Positions 15,979 through 23,621 of a stretch of DNA of 28,678 bases are shown here, piece by piece; the stretch's first letter is position 1; each line of letters starts with the position of its first letter. A program made the translations under genes and the position numbers. The DNA is taken from positions 1-28,678 of the forward strand of contig JBCDIQ010000022.1 in assembly GCA_039024295.1 (NCBI GenBank), given 5' to 3'. The notes below the pieces were generated by a model, which saw only the letters and a program-made list of their open reading frames with translations, had not been told where the DNA came from and ran no database searches. The stretch comes from JBCDIQ01 sp039024295. Lineage in GTDB: Bacteria; Bacteroidota; Bacteroidia; J057.

Positions 15979-17352
15979 CTAATCTATTTTTGTTTGAAAT
16001 TCTTCAACGGAAAGAATTGGTTTTTTTGCTCTCAGGTAAACAGCCTTTTTTGCGAACTTCAACAAATTCTCATGAATTCGAAGCTGATAAGCAGAAACGG
16101 TCTTATTGCGTTTAAGGAACATACGAACTGCCTTTATAAGGTACAGTAAGCCATCATCATCTTCTAGCTCGAAGTATACCTTTAATTGGATACATTTTGC
16201 CCCTAGGTGGTAGTACACATCCGTAAAGTCAACCTTTTGCAAGAGCTTAAGTGCGTCTCGATACAATTGCTGCTCATAGTAATAAGCTGCCAGGTTATAG
16301 TCATATGCATTTTGTCGAATATCGGGATGCATACGGTTGCGGTACTTTTCTAAGAAATCCTTTACCCAGTCAAATTCCTTAAGCCTAAGCCCTATTGTTA
16401 CGATGTTTTTTAAGTATTCGTGAGGGATATACCCGTTCCTTTCCAGTAGATTTGTTACCAATAGCTCTTTATACAATTCAAATAGAGTTTCTAAGTATTT
16501 AGAAGAGCCTTGGTTAATCTGGCGAACACAATAGTTGGTAGCAAATGCATACATGGAATAGGCTTCTTCAGGAGAAAAGACACTTCTGTACTGCTTAAGT
16601 AAAGTGAGCAATCGGTTAAAAAAGGGCTCATGGCCTTCTTCGGATAGCATTAAAAAAATACAGTGGTACAATTTGACCACAGGATAGGATATCAATGCTT
16701 CTGGTGGTGTAGCAAGAAACTTTCTGAGCCCTTCAGACAATTCTTGGGTGCTCTCTCGCTTAAGGACAATTTTACGATTGAGTAATTCACAGCTATATTT
16801 CAACCGGGCGGATAAATAGAAAACATCCAGGTAGTGGCTGGCTTCCTGGAGTTGCTCCTCGAAGTTACGCCTGCTCATTTTCCCTCCCCATATGTCCTCT
16901 CCGCTCATGAGGAGATAAGAGTCTAAGAAATATTGGGTATCCTGAGCTTGGTGAACCTCCTGCCACTTCCTGACACGCTTAAATACTCGATTGAGATGGG
17001 CAGTTTCTCCTTTTTTAGCAAGTCTTTTGAGCAGGCTTTGCTCTTGGCCAAAGGAATCCTCCTGGTACTGTTCCATAGAGAAAAACTGTTCCAGCAACTT
17101 GACAAGCATCGAGAAATGGTCATGAAGCTGTTGAGTACTAACCGCTGACTCACCGAGAAACAGGGTTTTTAGGAGCACATCACGGGTTAAAAAATGATCA
17201 GAAAAAGTTGGATGCCCTTGTGCCAGGTACTTAATCAACCGAACCAGTCGCTCGTTACGATTGAAGTAGGGAGACTCCACAAATGCAACAAAACGCTTGA
17301 TTTCCCCAGGGTTAAGCAGTTTGAGTAATTTAATTATGCGCGAATTTTGCAT
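15979..17352 (-). CDS. Helical protein of unknown function (Saprospiria-type 'SPYFN' family)
   Basis: The 457-residue protein has no signal peptide or membrane segment and is almost entirely alpha-helical, with repeated helix pairs rich in Leu, Tyr and Lys (for example NLAAYYYEQQLYRDALKLLQ), so a TPR-like solenoid is likely. The N-terminus, LLNPGEIKRFVAFVESPYFN, resembles a group of large paralogous proteins I associate with Saprospiria and relatives, none with a known role. It is cytoplasmic and may be a scaffold or adaptor; this is inference. Base composition is AT-rich relative to the left half of the window, as in the following T9SS gene. It is divergent from that gene with 197 bases between. 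Confidence 0.75.
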   Translation of the reverse strand: MQNSRIIKLLKLLNPGEIKRFVAFVESPYFNRNERLVRLIKYLAQGHPTFSDHFLTRDVLLKTLFLGESAVSTQQLHDHFSMLVKLLEQFFSMEQYQEDSFGQEQSLLKRLAKKGETAHLNRVFKRVRKWQEVHQAQDTQYFLDSYLLMSGEDIWGGKMSRRNFEEQLQEASHYLDVFYLSARLKYSCELLNRKIVLKRESTQELSEGLRKFLATPPEALISYPVVKLYHCIFLMLSEEGHEPFFNRLLTLLKQYRSVFSPEEAYSMYAFATNYCVRQINQGSSKYLETLFELYKELLVTNLLERNGYIPHEYLKNIVTIGLRLKEFDWVKDFLEKYRNRMHPDIRQNAYDYNLAAYYYEQQLYRDALKLLQKVDFTDVYYHLGAKCIQLKVYFELEDDDGLLYLIKAVRMFLKRNKTVSAYQLRIHENLLKFAKKAVYLRAKKPILSVEEFQTKID

Positions 17353-17391
17353 GAAGAAAACCCAATGAATTCCAGAATAAATTTAATTAAA

Positions 17392-17423
17392 AATACATAA
17401 ACAACTGATAGACAACGCCCAAA
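17392..17423 (-). promoter_or_regulatory. Candidate promoter for the helical 'SPYFN' gene
   Basis: Minus-strand TTTG (17423-17420), 20 bases, then TATGTATT (17399-17392). The -7 element keeps TA and one to two of the later positions. The leader would be about 33 bases. Weak on its own; the surrounding spacer is very AT-rich. Confidence 0.25.
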
Positions 17424-17549
17424 TAAAAAACCATACTTCGTCATATATCCAGAACCCGTTAATTTAGTTCTTTATGTTCACAAACAAAATATCCACTTTG
17501 TTTCTTGATTAGAAAACACAACACTATCACAGCCTAGCGAAAAACTGTT

Positions 17550-18911
17550 ATGCGTCTTCAAAAAGTTTCACATGCCTTAAAGGTTCTTACCATCTTGATG
17601 CTGATTGGCACAGGAAGCGGCCTTTTTGCTAAATCGCTGGATAAGTTCCGGATTGATGAAACGCAGAATAATTTTTCTGTTGTATTCCCTGAAGACACCA
17701 TATATGCATGTACAGGCACGGTGATGAACATATCACCAGATGTAACTGGCGGTGCTGCTCCCTATACGTTTTTATGGAGCACCGGAGAGCAATTGGATTC
17801 AATCTCCATTCTACATATTTCTGCAGGTAGCTTTACTTATACGGTATCTGTTACTGATGCTTTCTCGCAGACTGATACGGCTACTGTGCTTGTCATGGCG
17901 ATGGCAGAATGCATTTGGCCAGGTGATGCAAATGGAGACGGCCGCGCAAATGTGATTGACTTATTGACCTTGGGGCAAACTTTCGGAAATAAGGGGCCAA
18001 AAAGGCCTAATGCGCATACCAATTGGATTGGGCAGCCAGGCCCAAGCTGGGGTCACCATACAAAAGAAGGGGTTGAATATGTTCATTCAGATTCTGACGG
18101 TGATGGGGTGATTGGTATTGGGGATATGCTGGCCATTGATAAAAACTATGTTCCAGCACCCCTTCGCCAGGATACATTTATAGGAAGTGGTGCACCATTT
18201 TCAGTTCAGTTTCCTAATGGGAATGCAAATACAGGCGATACAATTAGTGCACAGATTAATTTAGGTACTGCTACCGTTCCAGCAGACAGCATTTATGGGA
18301 TAGCATTTAGCTTGATGTATGATCCCAATTTGGTCAGCTCAGGATCTTTGGTTGTGAACTTTGATAGTTCATGGCTCGGAATCGAAGGACAGAATATGTA
18401 TGGGATGTTCAAAGACTTTCCTGGCCAAGGAAGGGTTGATGTGAGTCTCACCCGGATAGATCAGCGAATGGTTAAAGGATATGGTGGGGTAGGAAATATT
18501 ATAATTGTTATTGATGATCTTTCAGGAAAACGGGAAGGCGTGTTAGCATTTGCGTTCTCCCTTGCAAACGTAAGCCTTATTCAATCCAATGGAACGAAAG
18601 TGCCTGTATCGCCAAAGGTTTCTGAGATAGATGTTGAAATAGAAGGCACGAATTCTGAAACACTTTTACCGGTTTTGGGGTTAAACATGTATCCTAATCC
18701 GGCACAAGATAAAATTTATGTTACCTCCTCTCCTTCACGCTTAAACCAGCTTAATCTATATGATATAAGTGGTAGAAAAGTTAGAGAATGGCAAGGAGAA
18801 GGCAGAAACATAAAAATGTTGGATGTTGGCACGCTTGAAAATGGATGGTACACCTTAGAGGTATGGTCTGGTCCCAGGCGTTCCATAAAAAAATTACAGA
18901 TTTCCAGGTAG
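17550..18911 (+). CDS. T9SS cargo protein with SprB/PKD-like, dockerin-like and cohesin-like segments
   Basis: The 453-residue secreted protein has, in order: a signal peptide ending near GTGSGLFA; an Ig-like SprB/PKD segment at 47-118 (TGGAAPYTFLWSTGE, AGSFTYTVSVTDA); two dockerin-type calcium loops, DANGDGRANVIDLLTLG at 126-142 and DSDGDGVIGIGDMLAI at 181-196; a cohesin-like beta domain at about 215-345 (DTISAQINLG, SIYGIAFSLMYDPNLV, FDSSWLG); and a type A T9SS sorting domain from 372 (LGLNMYPNPAQDKIYV, YDISGRKVREW, GWYTLEV). It is placed on or beyond the outer membrane. The dockerin-like loops may only be a calcium-stabilised linker; the cohesin-like call rests on motif rhythm and is the less certain part. 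It could be an adhesin or scaffold. Confidence 0.85.
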   Translation: MRLQKVSHALKVLTILMLIGTGSGLFAKSLDKFRIDETQNNFSVVFPEDTIYACTGTVMNISPDVTGGAAPYTFLWSTGEQLDSISILHISAGSFTYTVSVTDAFSQTDTATVLVMAMAECIWPGDANGDGRANVIDLLTLGQTFGNKGPKRPNAHTNWIGQPGPSWGHHTKEGVEYVHSDSDGDGVIGIGDMLAIDKNYVPAPLRQDTFIGSGAPFSVQFPNGNANTGDTISAQINLGTATVPADSIYGIAFSLMYDPNLVSSGSLVVNFDSSWLGIEGQNMYGMFKDFPGQGRVDVSLTRIDQRMVKGYGGVGNIIIVIDDLSGKREGVLAFAFSLANVSLIQSNGTKVPVSPKVSEIDVEIEGTNSETLLPVLGLNMYPNPAQDKIYVTSSPSRLNQLNLYDISGRKVREWQGEGRNIKMLDVGTLENGWYTLEVWSGPRRSIKKLQISR

Positions 18912-18929
18912 GTTGTGTGTTTTTCTTTT

Positions 18930-18973
18930 GCAGTCGTCTCCGCTGAGGGGATGGCTGCACCCCTTCCGGGGGT
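18930..18973 (+). other. Tandem RNA hairpins in the 3' region of the dockerin-like gene
   Basis: Stem 1: GCAGTCGTCTCC (18930-18941) with GGGGATGGCTGC (18947-18958), 12 pairs including three G-U. Stem 2 follows immediately: ACCCC (18959-18963), loop TTCC, GGGGG-T (18968-18973). No clean T-tract follows (TGTTCTTT), so it may be a weak terminator, an mRNA stabiliser or part of a small RNA. Confidence 0.5.
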
Positions 18974-19031
18974 TGTTCTTTGCCTGGAATCCTAAGGTAT
19001 AGTCTGCAACAAAGTACCATTTTTCAGTAGC

Positions 19032-19052
19032 TGGTTTTCCAATTGAAAACCA
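19032..19052 (+). other. 8-bp hairpin in the spacer before the DUF4397 gene
   Basis: TGGTTTTC (19032-19039), loop CAATT, GAAAACCA (19045-19052). A T-run (GTTTTTATG) begins 9 bases later. It may be a terminator for read-through from the gene upstream or a leader structure of the next gene. The whole 235-base spacer (18912-19146) holds no gene that I can see. Confidence 0.4.
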
Positions 19053-19146
19053 AGCCTGGAGTTTTTATGAGTTCTTTTTACCCATATAAATTATTACAAC
19101 CAACGTATTTTTCAACCAATTACCTGTATTAAATATTCGAAACACT

Positions 19147-20940
19147 ATGAAGAAGTTTGTCAATCTAATCGTAGCAGGTCTGATGAGCATGATGTTCGTT
19201 CAGAATGTGTCTGCTCAGATGCTCGCTAACGTTCAAATTATTCACAACTCTCCAGATGTAACCCTTGACACAGTGGATGTCTACATAGCGGGGATGCTCA
19301 CCTTTGATGATCTTGCGTTCCGTGAGGCCAGAGAATTTAGCATGGTACCTGCCGGAGTTCCTGTACCCGTAGGGTTTGCTCCAAAGACCAGTACCTCTAT
19401 CGCTGATGTGATTGAGTCAACTACTTTGCCTGCACTTACCGCTGGCCAAGAATACATCCTTGTTGCACAGGGCGTACGTGACCCATCATTGTATAACACC
19501 CCAAATGCAGACATCGATTTTAAGGTAGAAATCCTTAATCCCGCTCAATCGACTGGTTCCTCTATGATGGCAGTAGATGTAGCAGTACTTCACGGTAGCC
19601 CAGATGCGCCTGCTGTAGATGTGTTTGCTGGAAATATTGGTACCGGTGATGCTTTACTGAACGACGTTCCCTATGGTGCTTGGACACAAGGGTATTTATC
19701 CCTCGATCCTGCAGAATATATCTTGCAGGTAGCTGGTGGTTCTCCAATGGACAGTACAACAGCACTAGCTTCATTCCATAGAGACCTTAGTGGTGATGGA
19801 GGAGCAGCTGTATTGGTTTTTGCATCTGGATTCCTTGATCCTTCTATGCAGCCAGCTGGTGCAGAAGGATTCGGACTTTGGGTAGCTTTTGCTGACGGTA
19901 AAACTGAACCGTTAACCGCTATTGGTCAGTCTGATGTACAGGTGATTCACAACTGTGCTGATCCAGCTGCAGCAGTTGTTGACATTTATGTTGATGTAGT
20001 GAATGACACCATATTGCTTCCTGATGTTGCTTTCCGTAAAGCAGTTGGTTTCACACAGCTTCCAGCGGGATATGAATTGGAAATCACCATTGCTCCAGGT
20101 ACGAGTACGGGTATTGGAGATGGCCTTGTAACCATTCCTGTAACCCTGATGGATGGTGAAAACTACTATGCAATTGCTAGTGGTGCAGGTGGTAGCATCC
20201 TGGGAACCTCTGGCTTCACCGCCAACCCAGACATGGAAAACATTGATTTTTCTTTAGAGCTAGAGGCAGGTGCCCGTACCACTGCTGCAGACCCTGCTAA
20301 TGTTGACCTAGGCGTATGGCACGGTGCTACCGATGCCCCTACCGTTGATGTATTGGCAAACGAAAATGCCATGATGCCAATCGTGGATGACATCAAATAC
20401 AATGAATTCCAGGGTTACCTTGAACTAGCCCCCAACAACTATCGTTTGAATATTACTCCTGGCAACAATAATAGTAACATCTTAGCTACCTATGCAGCTG
20501 ATGTTACCATGCTTGCAGGTCGCGCCGGGATTATCCTGGCTTCAGGTTTCTTTACCAACCTTTCTGACCCAATGGCAAACAATGGTGGCGAAGCTTTCGG
20601 ACTGTTGTTAATCCTCGACAATGGAGACGATATATTTTTACCAACCACTACTGTTTCAATAGATGACCAGATCGAGACTCGCGGTGGACTGTACGGTGTA
20701 TATCCAAACCCTGTCCAGGATCAGGCTACCTTTGCTTACCGTTTGGCTCGCAACGAAGCCGTAACACTAGAAGTACGTGACTTGTCTGGTCGCACCATCC
20801 TCGCTCGTAATTTAGGTGAGCAGGTAATGGGAGATCATACCTTCACCACTGACGTTTCAGAGCTTGCTGGTGGCGTATATTCTTTCGTACTGCGTACCCC
20901 TAGTGTACAGAGCGTACGGAAAATCGTAGTGACCAAGTAA
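19147..20940 (+). CDS. T9SS cargo protein with four DUF4397 domains
   Basis: The 597-residue protein has signal peptide MKKFVNLIVAGLMSMMFVQNVSA, cleaved before QM. Four DUF4397 domains follow, each opening with a 'V-x-H-x(2)-x-D-x-P...VDV' strand: about 27-132 (ANVQIIHNSPD), 142-256 (VDVAVLHGSPDAPAVDVF), 262-375 (SDVQVIHNCADPAAAVVDIY) and 384-500 (ANVDLGVWHGATDAPTVDVL). Domains 1 and 3 resemble each other, as do 2 and 4. A type A T9SS sorting domain ends the chain (YGVYPNPVQDQATFAYR, VRDLSGRTIL, GGVYSFVL). DUF4397 domains are beta-sandwiches of unknown role. The protein is probably an abundant surface or secreted adhesin-like factor; that is inference. Confidence 0.9.
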   Translation: MKKFVNLIVAGLMSMMFVQNVSAQMLANVQIIHNSPDVTLDTVDVYIAGMLTFDDLAFREAREFSMVPAGVPVPVGFAPKTSTSIADVIESTTLPALTAGQEYILVAQGVRDPSLYNTPNADIDFKVEILNPAQSTGSSMMAVDVAVLHGSPDAPAVDVFAGNIGTGDALLNDVPYGAWTQGYLSLDPAEYILQVAGGSPMDSTTALASFHRDLSGDGGAAVLVFASGFLDPSMQPAGAEGFGLWVAFADGKTEPLTAIGQSDVQVIHNCADPAAAVVDIYVDVVNDTILLPDVAFRKAVGFTQLPAGYELEITIAPGTSTGIGDGLVTIPVTLMDGENYYAIASGAGGSILGTSGFTANPDMENIDFSLELEAGARTTAADPANVDLGVWHGATDAPTVDVLANENAMMPIVDDIKYNEFQGYLELAPNNYRLNITPGNNNSNILATYAADVTMLAGRAGIILASGFFTNLSDPMANNGGEAFGLLLILDNGDDIFLPTTTVSIDDQIETRGGLYGVYPNPVQDQATFAYRLARNEAVTLEVRDLSGRTILARNLGEQVMGDHTFTTDVSELAGGVYSFVLRTPSVQSVRKIVVTK

Positions 20941-20954
20941 TTGGCACCAAAGTT

Positions 20955-20988
20955 GTTACCTTTCACAGTATGAAAGGTTTAGGGTAAC
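20955..20988 (+). other. Hairpin just behind the DUF4397 gene
   Basis: Inner stem CCTTTCA (20959-20965) with TGAAAGG (20971-20977), plus outer pairs GTTA (20955-20958) with TAAC (20985-20988) across a bulge. It is followed by AAAATCTTTG, not a T-run, so it is a poor terminator but a likely RNA 3' end or stabiliser. Confidence 0.4.
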
Positions 20989-21038
20989 AAAATCTTTGAC
21001 TTTTTCGTAAGAACAAAGTATTTAATTCCCGAATCTCA

Positions 21039-21119
21039 TAGTTTTGTGTGATTTGATTAAATAGAGCTGTTTAGTTAGGACGAAGCCCATCCATTTCAGG
21101 ATGGGCTTTCTTATTTTTG
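21039..21119 (+). terminator. Intrinsic terminator in front of the lipoprotein gene, with a possible -7 element before it
   Basis: AAGCCCATCC (21083-21092), loop ATTTCA, GGATGGGCTT (21099-21108), then TCTTATTTTTG, is a clear intrinsic terminator. Its T-tract ends 5 bases before the lipoprotein ATG at 21125. TAGTTTTG at 21039-21046 matches the Bacteroidota -7 element exactly, but no TTTG is seen at the -33 position. It may end the DUF4397 transcript, or a separate RNA of about 65 bases. Confidence 0.7.
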
Positions 21120-21124
21120 TCAGT

Positions 21125-21799
21125 ATGCGATACTTACTATTCATCGGACTTTCCATTCTCGTCGCTTGTAAGTCACAACCAAGCACTAAAGAAAGGTTAA
21201 TTGATGCAGCCATAACACCTGATTCTATTCAGGAAGTTTTCCAAGAACCTGCATTTTCACCGGCTGATACCATTTTCAAAGATGTATTCAAACCTTTAGA
21301 TGGTAACTGGAGCGGCATATTCAACATACTCAAGCCTGTATCTCTGCCATTCCAAGAGGGGTTAAGACCTAAAATTTTAACTGACAGCTTTTGGAACACC
21401 CTCCAATTAGAAGAAACCTCCCGGATATCTGTAAATCAAAAATACGTATCAACCAGCCCCTATTTCCAGAAGGTTTACATCACGGATACCTATTCATCCA
21501 AAGATAATAATGACAGGAAAGAATCGAGTACAGGGGTTAACAAAGTAGAAAATGGCCAACTGCTGTGCATTGTCAACAAACCGAACGAACAGGTGATCCA
21601 CCACGGGAGTACAGATGGGCCAAATACCATTATTTGGCAAAGAAGCATCCCCAAGCCCTTGAAAATTGAGTACTTCTATGAAACGGTTCAAGAAAATACT
21701 TACACCATCCGTGGGTGGGGATACTACGGAGACGCTGATACTACCCTGAGCCCTCCGACCTGGTTTGAAGGAGTTTACCGTCGAAGTTCCCGCCCCTGA
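21125..21799 (+). CDS. Lipoprotein of unknown function
   Basis: The ATG at 21125 gives a 224-residue protein with a bacterial lipoprotein signal, MRYLLFIGLSILVAC, with the lipobox LVAC and Cys15 as the acylated residue; a longer frame from 21101 lies in the terminator and is unlikely. After Cys15 come KSQPSTKE, a flexible linker, then a mixed alpha/beta domain with motifs FKPLDGNWSGIF (about 58-69) and YTIRGWGYYGDADTTLSPPTWFEGVYRR at the end, a beta-strand-rich closure. I do not recognise the domain; lipocalin-like or CpeT-like folds begin with a comparable 'LDGxW' but I cannot confirm. The protein should sit on an inner or outer membrane leaflet facing the periplasm or surface. Its leader is almost entirely the terminator hairpin. 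Confidence 0.8.
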   Translation: MRYLLFIGLSILVACKSQPSTKERLIDAAITPDSIQEVFQEPAFSPADTIFKDVFKPLDGNWSGIFNILKPVSLPFQEGLRPKILTDSFWNTLQLEETSRISVNQKYVSTSPYFQKVYITDTYSSKDNNDRKESSTGVNKVENGQLLCIVNKPNEQVIHHGSTDGPNTIIWQRSIPKPLKIEYFYETVQENTYTIRGWGYYGDADTTLSPPTWFEGVYRRSSRP

Positions 21800-21836
21800 C
21801 TTCATGTAAGTAAATGTGGATAAAATCAAGATTTTT

Positions 21837-21866
21837 TTTGATTGATCTTTAATAGTAGTATATTTC
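21837..21866 (+). promoter_or_regulatory. Candidate Bacteroidota promoter for the MORN-repeat gene
   Basis: TTTG at 21837-21840, 18 bases, then TATATTTC at 21859-21866, matching TAnnTTTG in all but the last base. A start near 21873 gives a leader of about 68 bases to the ATG at 21941. Confidence 0.45.
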
Positions 21867-21940
21867 GGTACCCTGTATATCCGACGTTTTTCCTTTGCTC
21901 GTGTTAATCATACCGATTAGCTGTTTTTTACTCCAAGCCC

Positions 21941-22657
21941 ATGAAATTCACCTCTCATCTCAAGGTGAGCATCCTGCTGTTTACCCTTTTACCACTTTCT
22001 TTGACCCTATCTGCGCGGTGCCTTTCTGGTGACTGTGATGAAGGTTTTGGTGTTTTCCAATACGAAAATGGCGACCTCTATCGCGGTAGTTGGCAGCAAG
22101 GCCAGCGCCATGGATATGGTGTTTACCTTCAGGAAAACCAGGACATTTATTCTGGGAACTGGGCAATGGGGAAGCGCCACGGTTTTGGCAGGTATGCCTA
22201 CAGCAATGGAGATCTGTACATGGGCCAGTGGGAGAACAATAAGATGCATGGCACCGGGTACTACGTTTATCAAAACGGAGATATTTACGAGGGAGAGTTT
22301 AACCATGGCCGCATTTCTGGATATGGCATGATGCAATTTGGGGAGGAAAGCATTTACGTTGGACAATGGCAAAATGACCAATTCAATGGCTTGGGAACCC
22401 TGACCTACCAGAATGGTACCCAAATCAAAGGAGAATGGGTACTAGGCCAACCTAGTGGCCGCGTCCAGTACCAGTATGCGAATGGAAGTAAATACGAAGG
22501 GTATTACCTCGACGGAAAACGACACGGAACCGGTATCCTTACCCTCCCGGACGGCCGCCAGATCATCGGAACTTGGCACGAAGGCAAACAGTATGCTCAG
22601 CCACAACCAGAGCATAAGGAAGCATTTACCTATCACTACGGTAGCAACCGGGCTTAG
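21941..22657 (+). CDS. Secreted MORN-repeat protein
   Basis: The 238-residue protein has a signal peptide (MKFTSHLKVSILLFTLLPLSLTLSA), then CLSGDC, then seven to eight MORN repeats over residues 41-218. Each is about 23 residues with the pattern 'Y-x-NGD-x-Y-x-G-x-W...G-x-R-H-G-x-G': examples are ENGDLYRGSWQQGQRHGYG, SNGDLYMGQWENNKMHGTG and ANGSKYEGYYLDGKRHGTG. The fifth and sixth units have drifted (GEESIYVGQW, QNGTQIKGEW). MORN repeats make an elongated beta-sheet that binds lipids or partner proteins. Exported MORN proteins are common in Bacteroidota with no assigned role. No sorting domain or lipobox is visible, so it is likely periplasmic. Convergent with the next gene, 33 bases apart. 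Confidence 0.93.
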   Translation: MKFTSHLKVSILLFTLLPLSLTLSARCLSGDCDEGFGVFQYENGDLYRGSWQQGQRHGYGVYLQENQDIYSGNWAMGKRHGFGRYAYSNGDLYMGQWENNKMHGTGYYVYQNGDIYEGEFNHGRISGYGMMQFGEESIYVGQWQNDQFNGLGTLTYQNGTQIKGEWVLGQPSGRVQYQYANGSKYEGYYLDGKRHGTGILTLPDGRQIIGTWHEGKQYAQPQPEHKEAFTYHYGSNRA

Positions 22658-22690
22658 TCTAAGTTTTACCTCAATACATCAGGGAATTGT

Positions 22691-23437
22691 CTAATGCTGC
22701 ATATTCAGCATGATCTCCCATTGATCAATCGGAATGATTTTATCTAGTGCTATAGAGAAACTTCCTCCGGGGGCATAATCAATTTCTGTCCTGATCAGCC
22801 CAATCCCTTCTCCGTAAAAGCTTTTCTTATCGATCAAGCGCTCTTCAATGGGCAGTTCGTCAGGCGAATAAGGCAGGTTGTACCGATGTACCTTCACCAG
22901 TTCCGTGAATCGGGTGCAATGAACCTCACGTCCCATCACTTGCTGAAAGTGAAATTCCCTGTCATAATAGCGGTTAACCATGTGGCGTACCACCTGATTG
23001 GGGGTTTCTGGGGGAGTATAGGAAAATACCAGTGAGGTCCGCTGTGCGGGCTGTACATGCCAGAAAAAAAGCTGACTTGAAATCACATTGGCCGTTAACT
23101 GATACACAGAGGCCTGGTTCACACTTCGGTGGTAAATATTGTATTTCTGCAGGCGTACCCCAGATTGGTCAACGAACTTTTCACTGTGCTCAGTCAGGTA
23201 CAAATCAAAATCATACAAACGCGAACGCAGGAGGTATCCTCGATCAACTTTCCAGGACTTAAGTTCTACATAAAAGTGCCGTCGAGACTTTTCGTTAAAA
23301 TAACGATACACCACTCCCTCTTCCAGTTTTTCCACTGGGAAGTAATACTTTTTTATAAAATCCTTACACGAAACTGGTTCAGGTCCAATGGACATCCATA
23401 AGCAAAAACTCTGTACCAGCAACACAAACAATCTCAT
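22691..23437 (-). CDS. Exported protein of unknown function
   Basis: The 248-residue protein starts with MRLFVLLVQSFCLWMSIGPEPVSC, a signal peptide-like stretch; the cleavage site is not clean and SC/KD may be a poor lipobox. The rest is beta-rich and basic, with alternating Tyr, Arg and Phe strands (VVYRYFNEKSRRHFYVELK, FHFQQVMGREVHCTRFTE) and a final GEGIGLIRTEIDYAPGGSFS. This resembles the shape of small lipid- or polymer-binding barrels of the periplasm (DUF3108/LolB-like), but I see no diagnostic motif. Function unknown. An exact -7-type element stands about 75 bases upstream. Confidence 0.7.
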   Translation of the reverse strand: MRLFVLLVQSFCLWMSIGPEPVSCKDFIKKYYFPVEKLEEGVVYRYFNEKSRRHFYVELKSWKVDRGYLLRSRLYDFDLYLTEHSEKFVDQSGVRLQKYNIYHRSVNQASVYQLTANVISSQLFFWHVQPAQRTSLVFSYTPPETPNQVVRHMVNRYYDREFHFQQVMGREVHCTRFTELVKVHRYNLPYSPDELPIEERLIDKKSFYGEGIGLIRTEIDYAPGGSFSIALDKIIPIDQWEIMLNMQH

Positions 23438-23511
23438 AGAGCAAGAGCGTTATTTGCACAATGGGCAGGTTGACCCACAACAGGTTAACATGTGCTTTCT
23501 TCATCTAATTT

Positions 23512-23519
23512 CAAAGATA
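23512..23519 (-). promoter_or_regulatory. -7 promoter element upstream of the 22691-23437 gene
   Basis: On the minus strand TATCTTTG is an exact match to TAnnTTTG. No TTTG is seen about 19 bases before it, so only half of the usual promoter is present. The leader would be about 70 bases. The rest of the 184-base spacer 23438-23621 shows nothing further. Confidence 0.3.
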
Positions 23520-23621
23520 GTGAGTTTCTAAAAGGGATTTAGATAAAGATGCAATGATTTCCTTACGTTTCAGAAAGACGGATTTCTGGGTTTCTTATCA
23601 AAATAACTTAACAAATCCGGC

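Noticed and set aside
13016..19140. Horizontally acquired island suggested by AT-richer genes
   Set aside because: The AT-richer genes are interrupted by a typical OmpA-family gene, no integrase, tRNA or boundary repeat is present, and the shift was judged by eye only.
22007..22423. Long antisense open frame across the MORN gene
   Set aside because: It is a by-product of the 69-base repeat period and codon bias of the MORN gene; the translation has no motif and low-complexity content.
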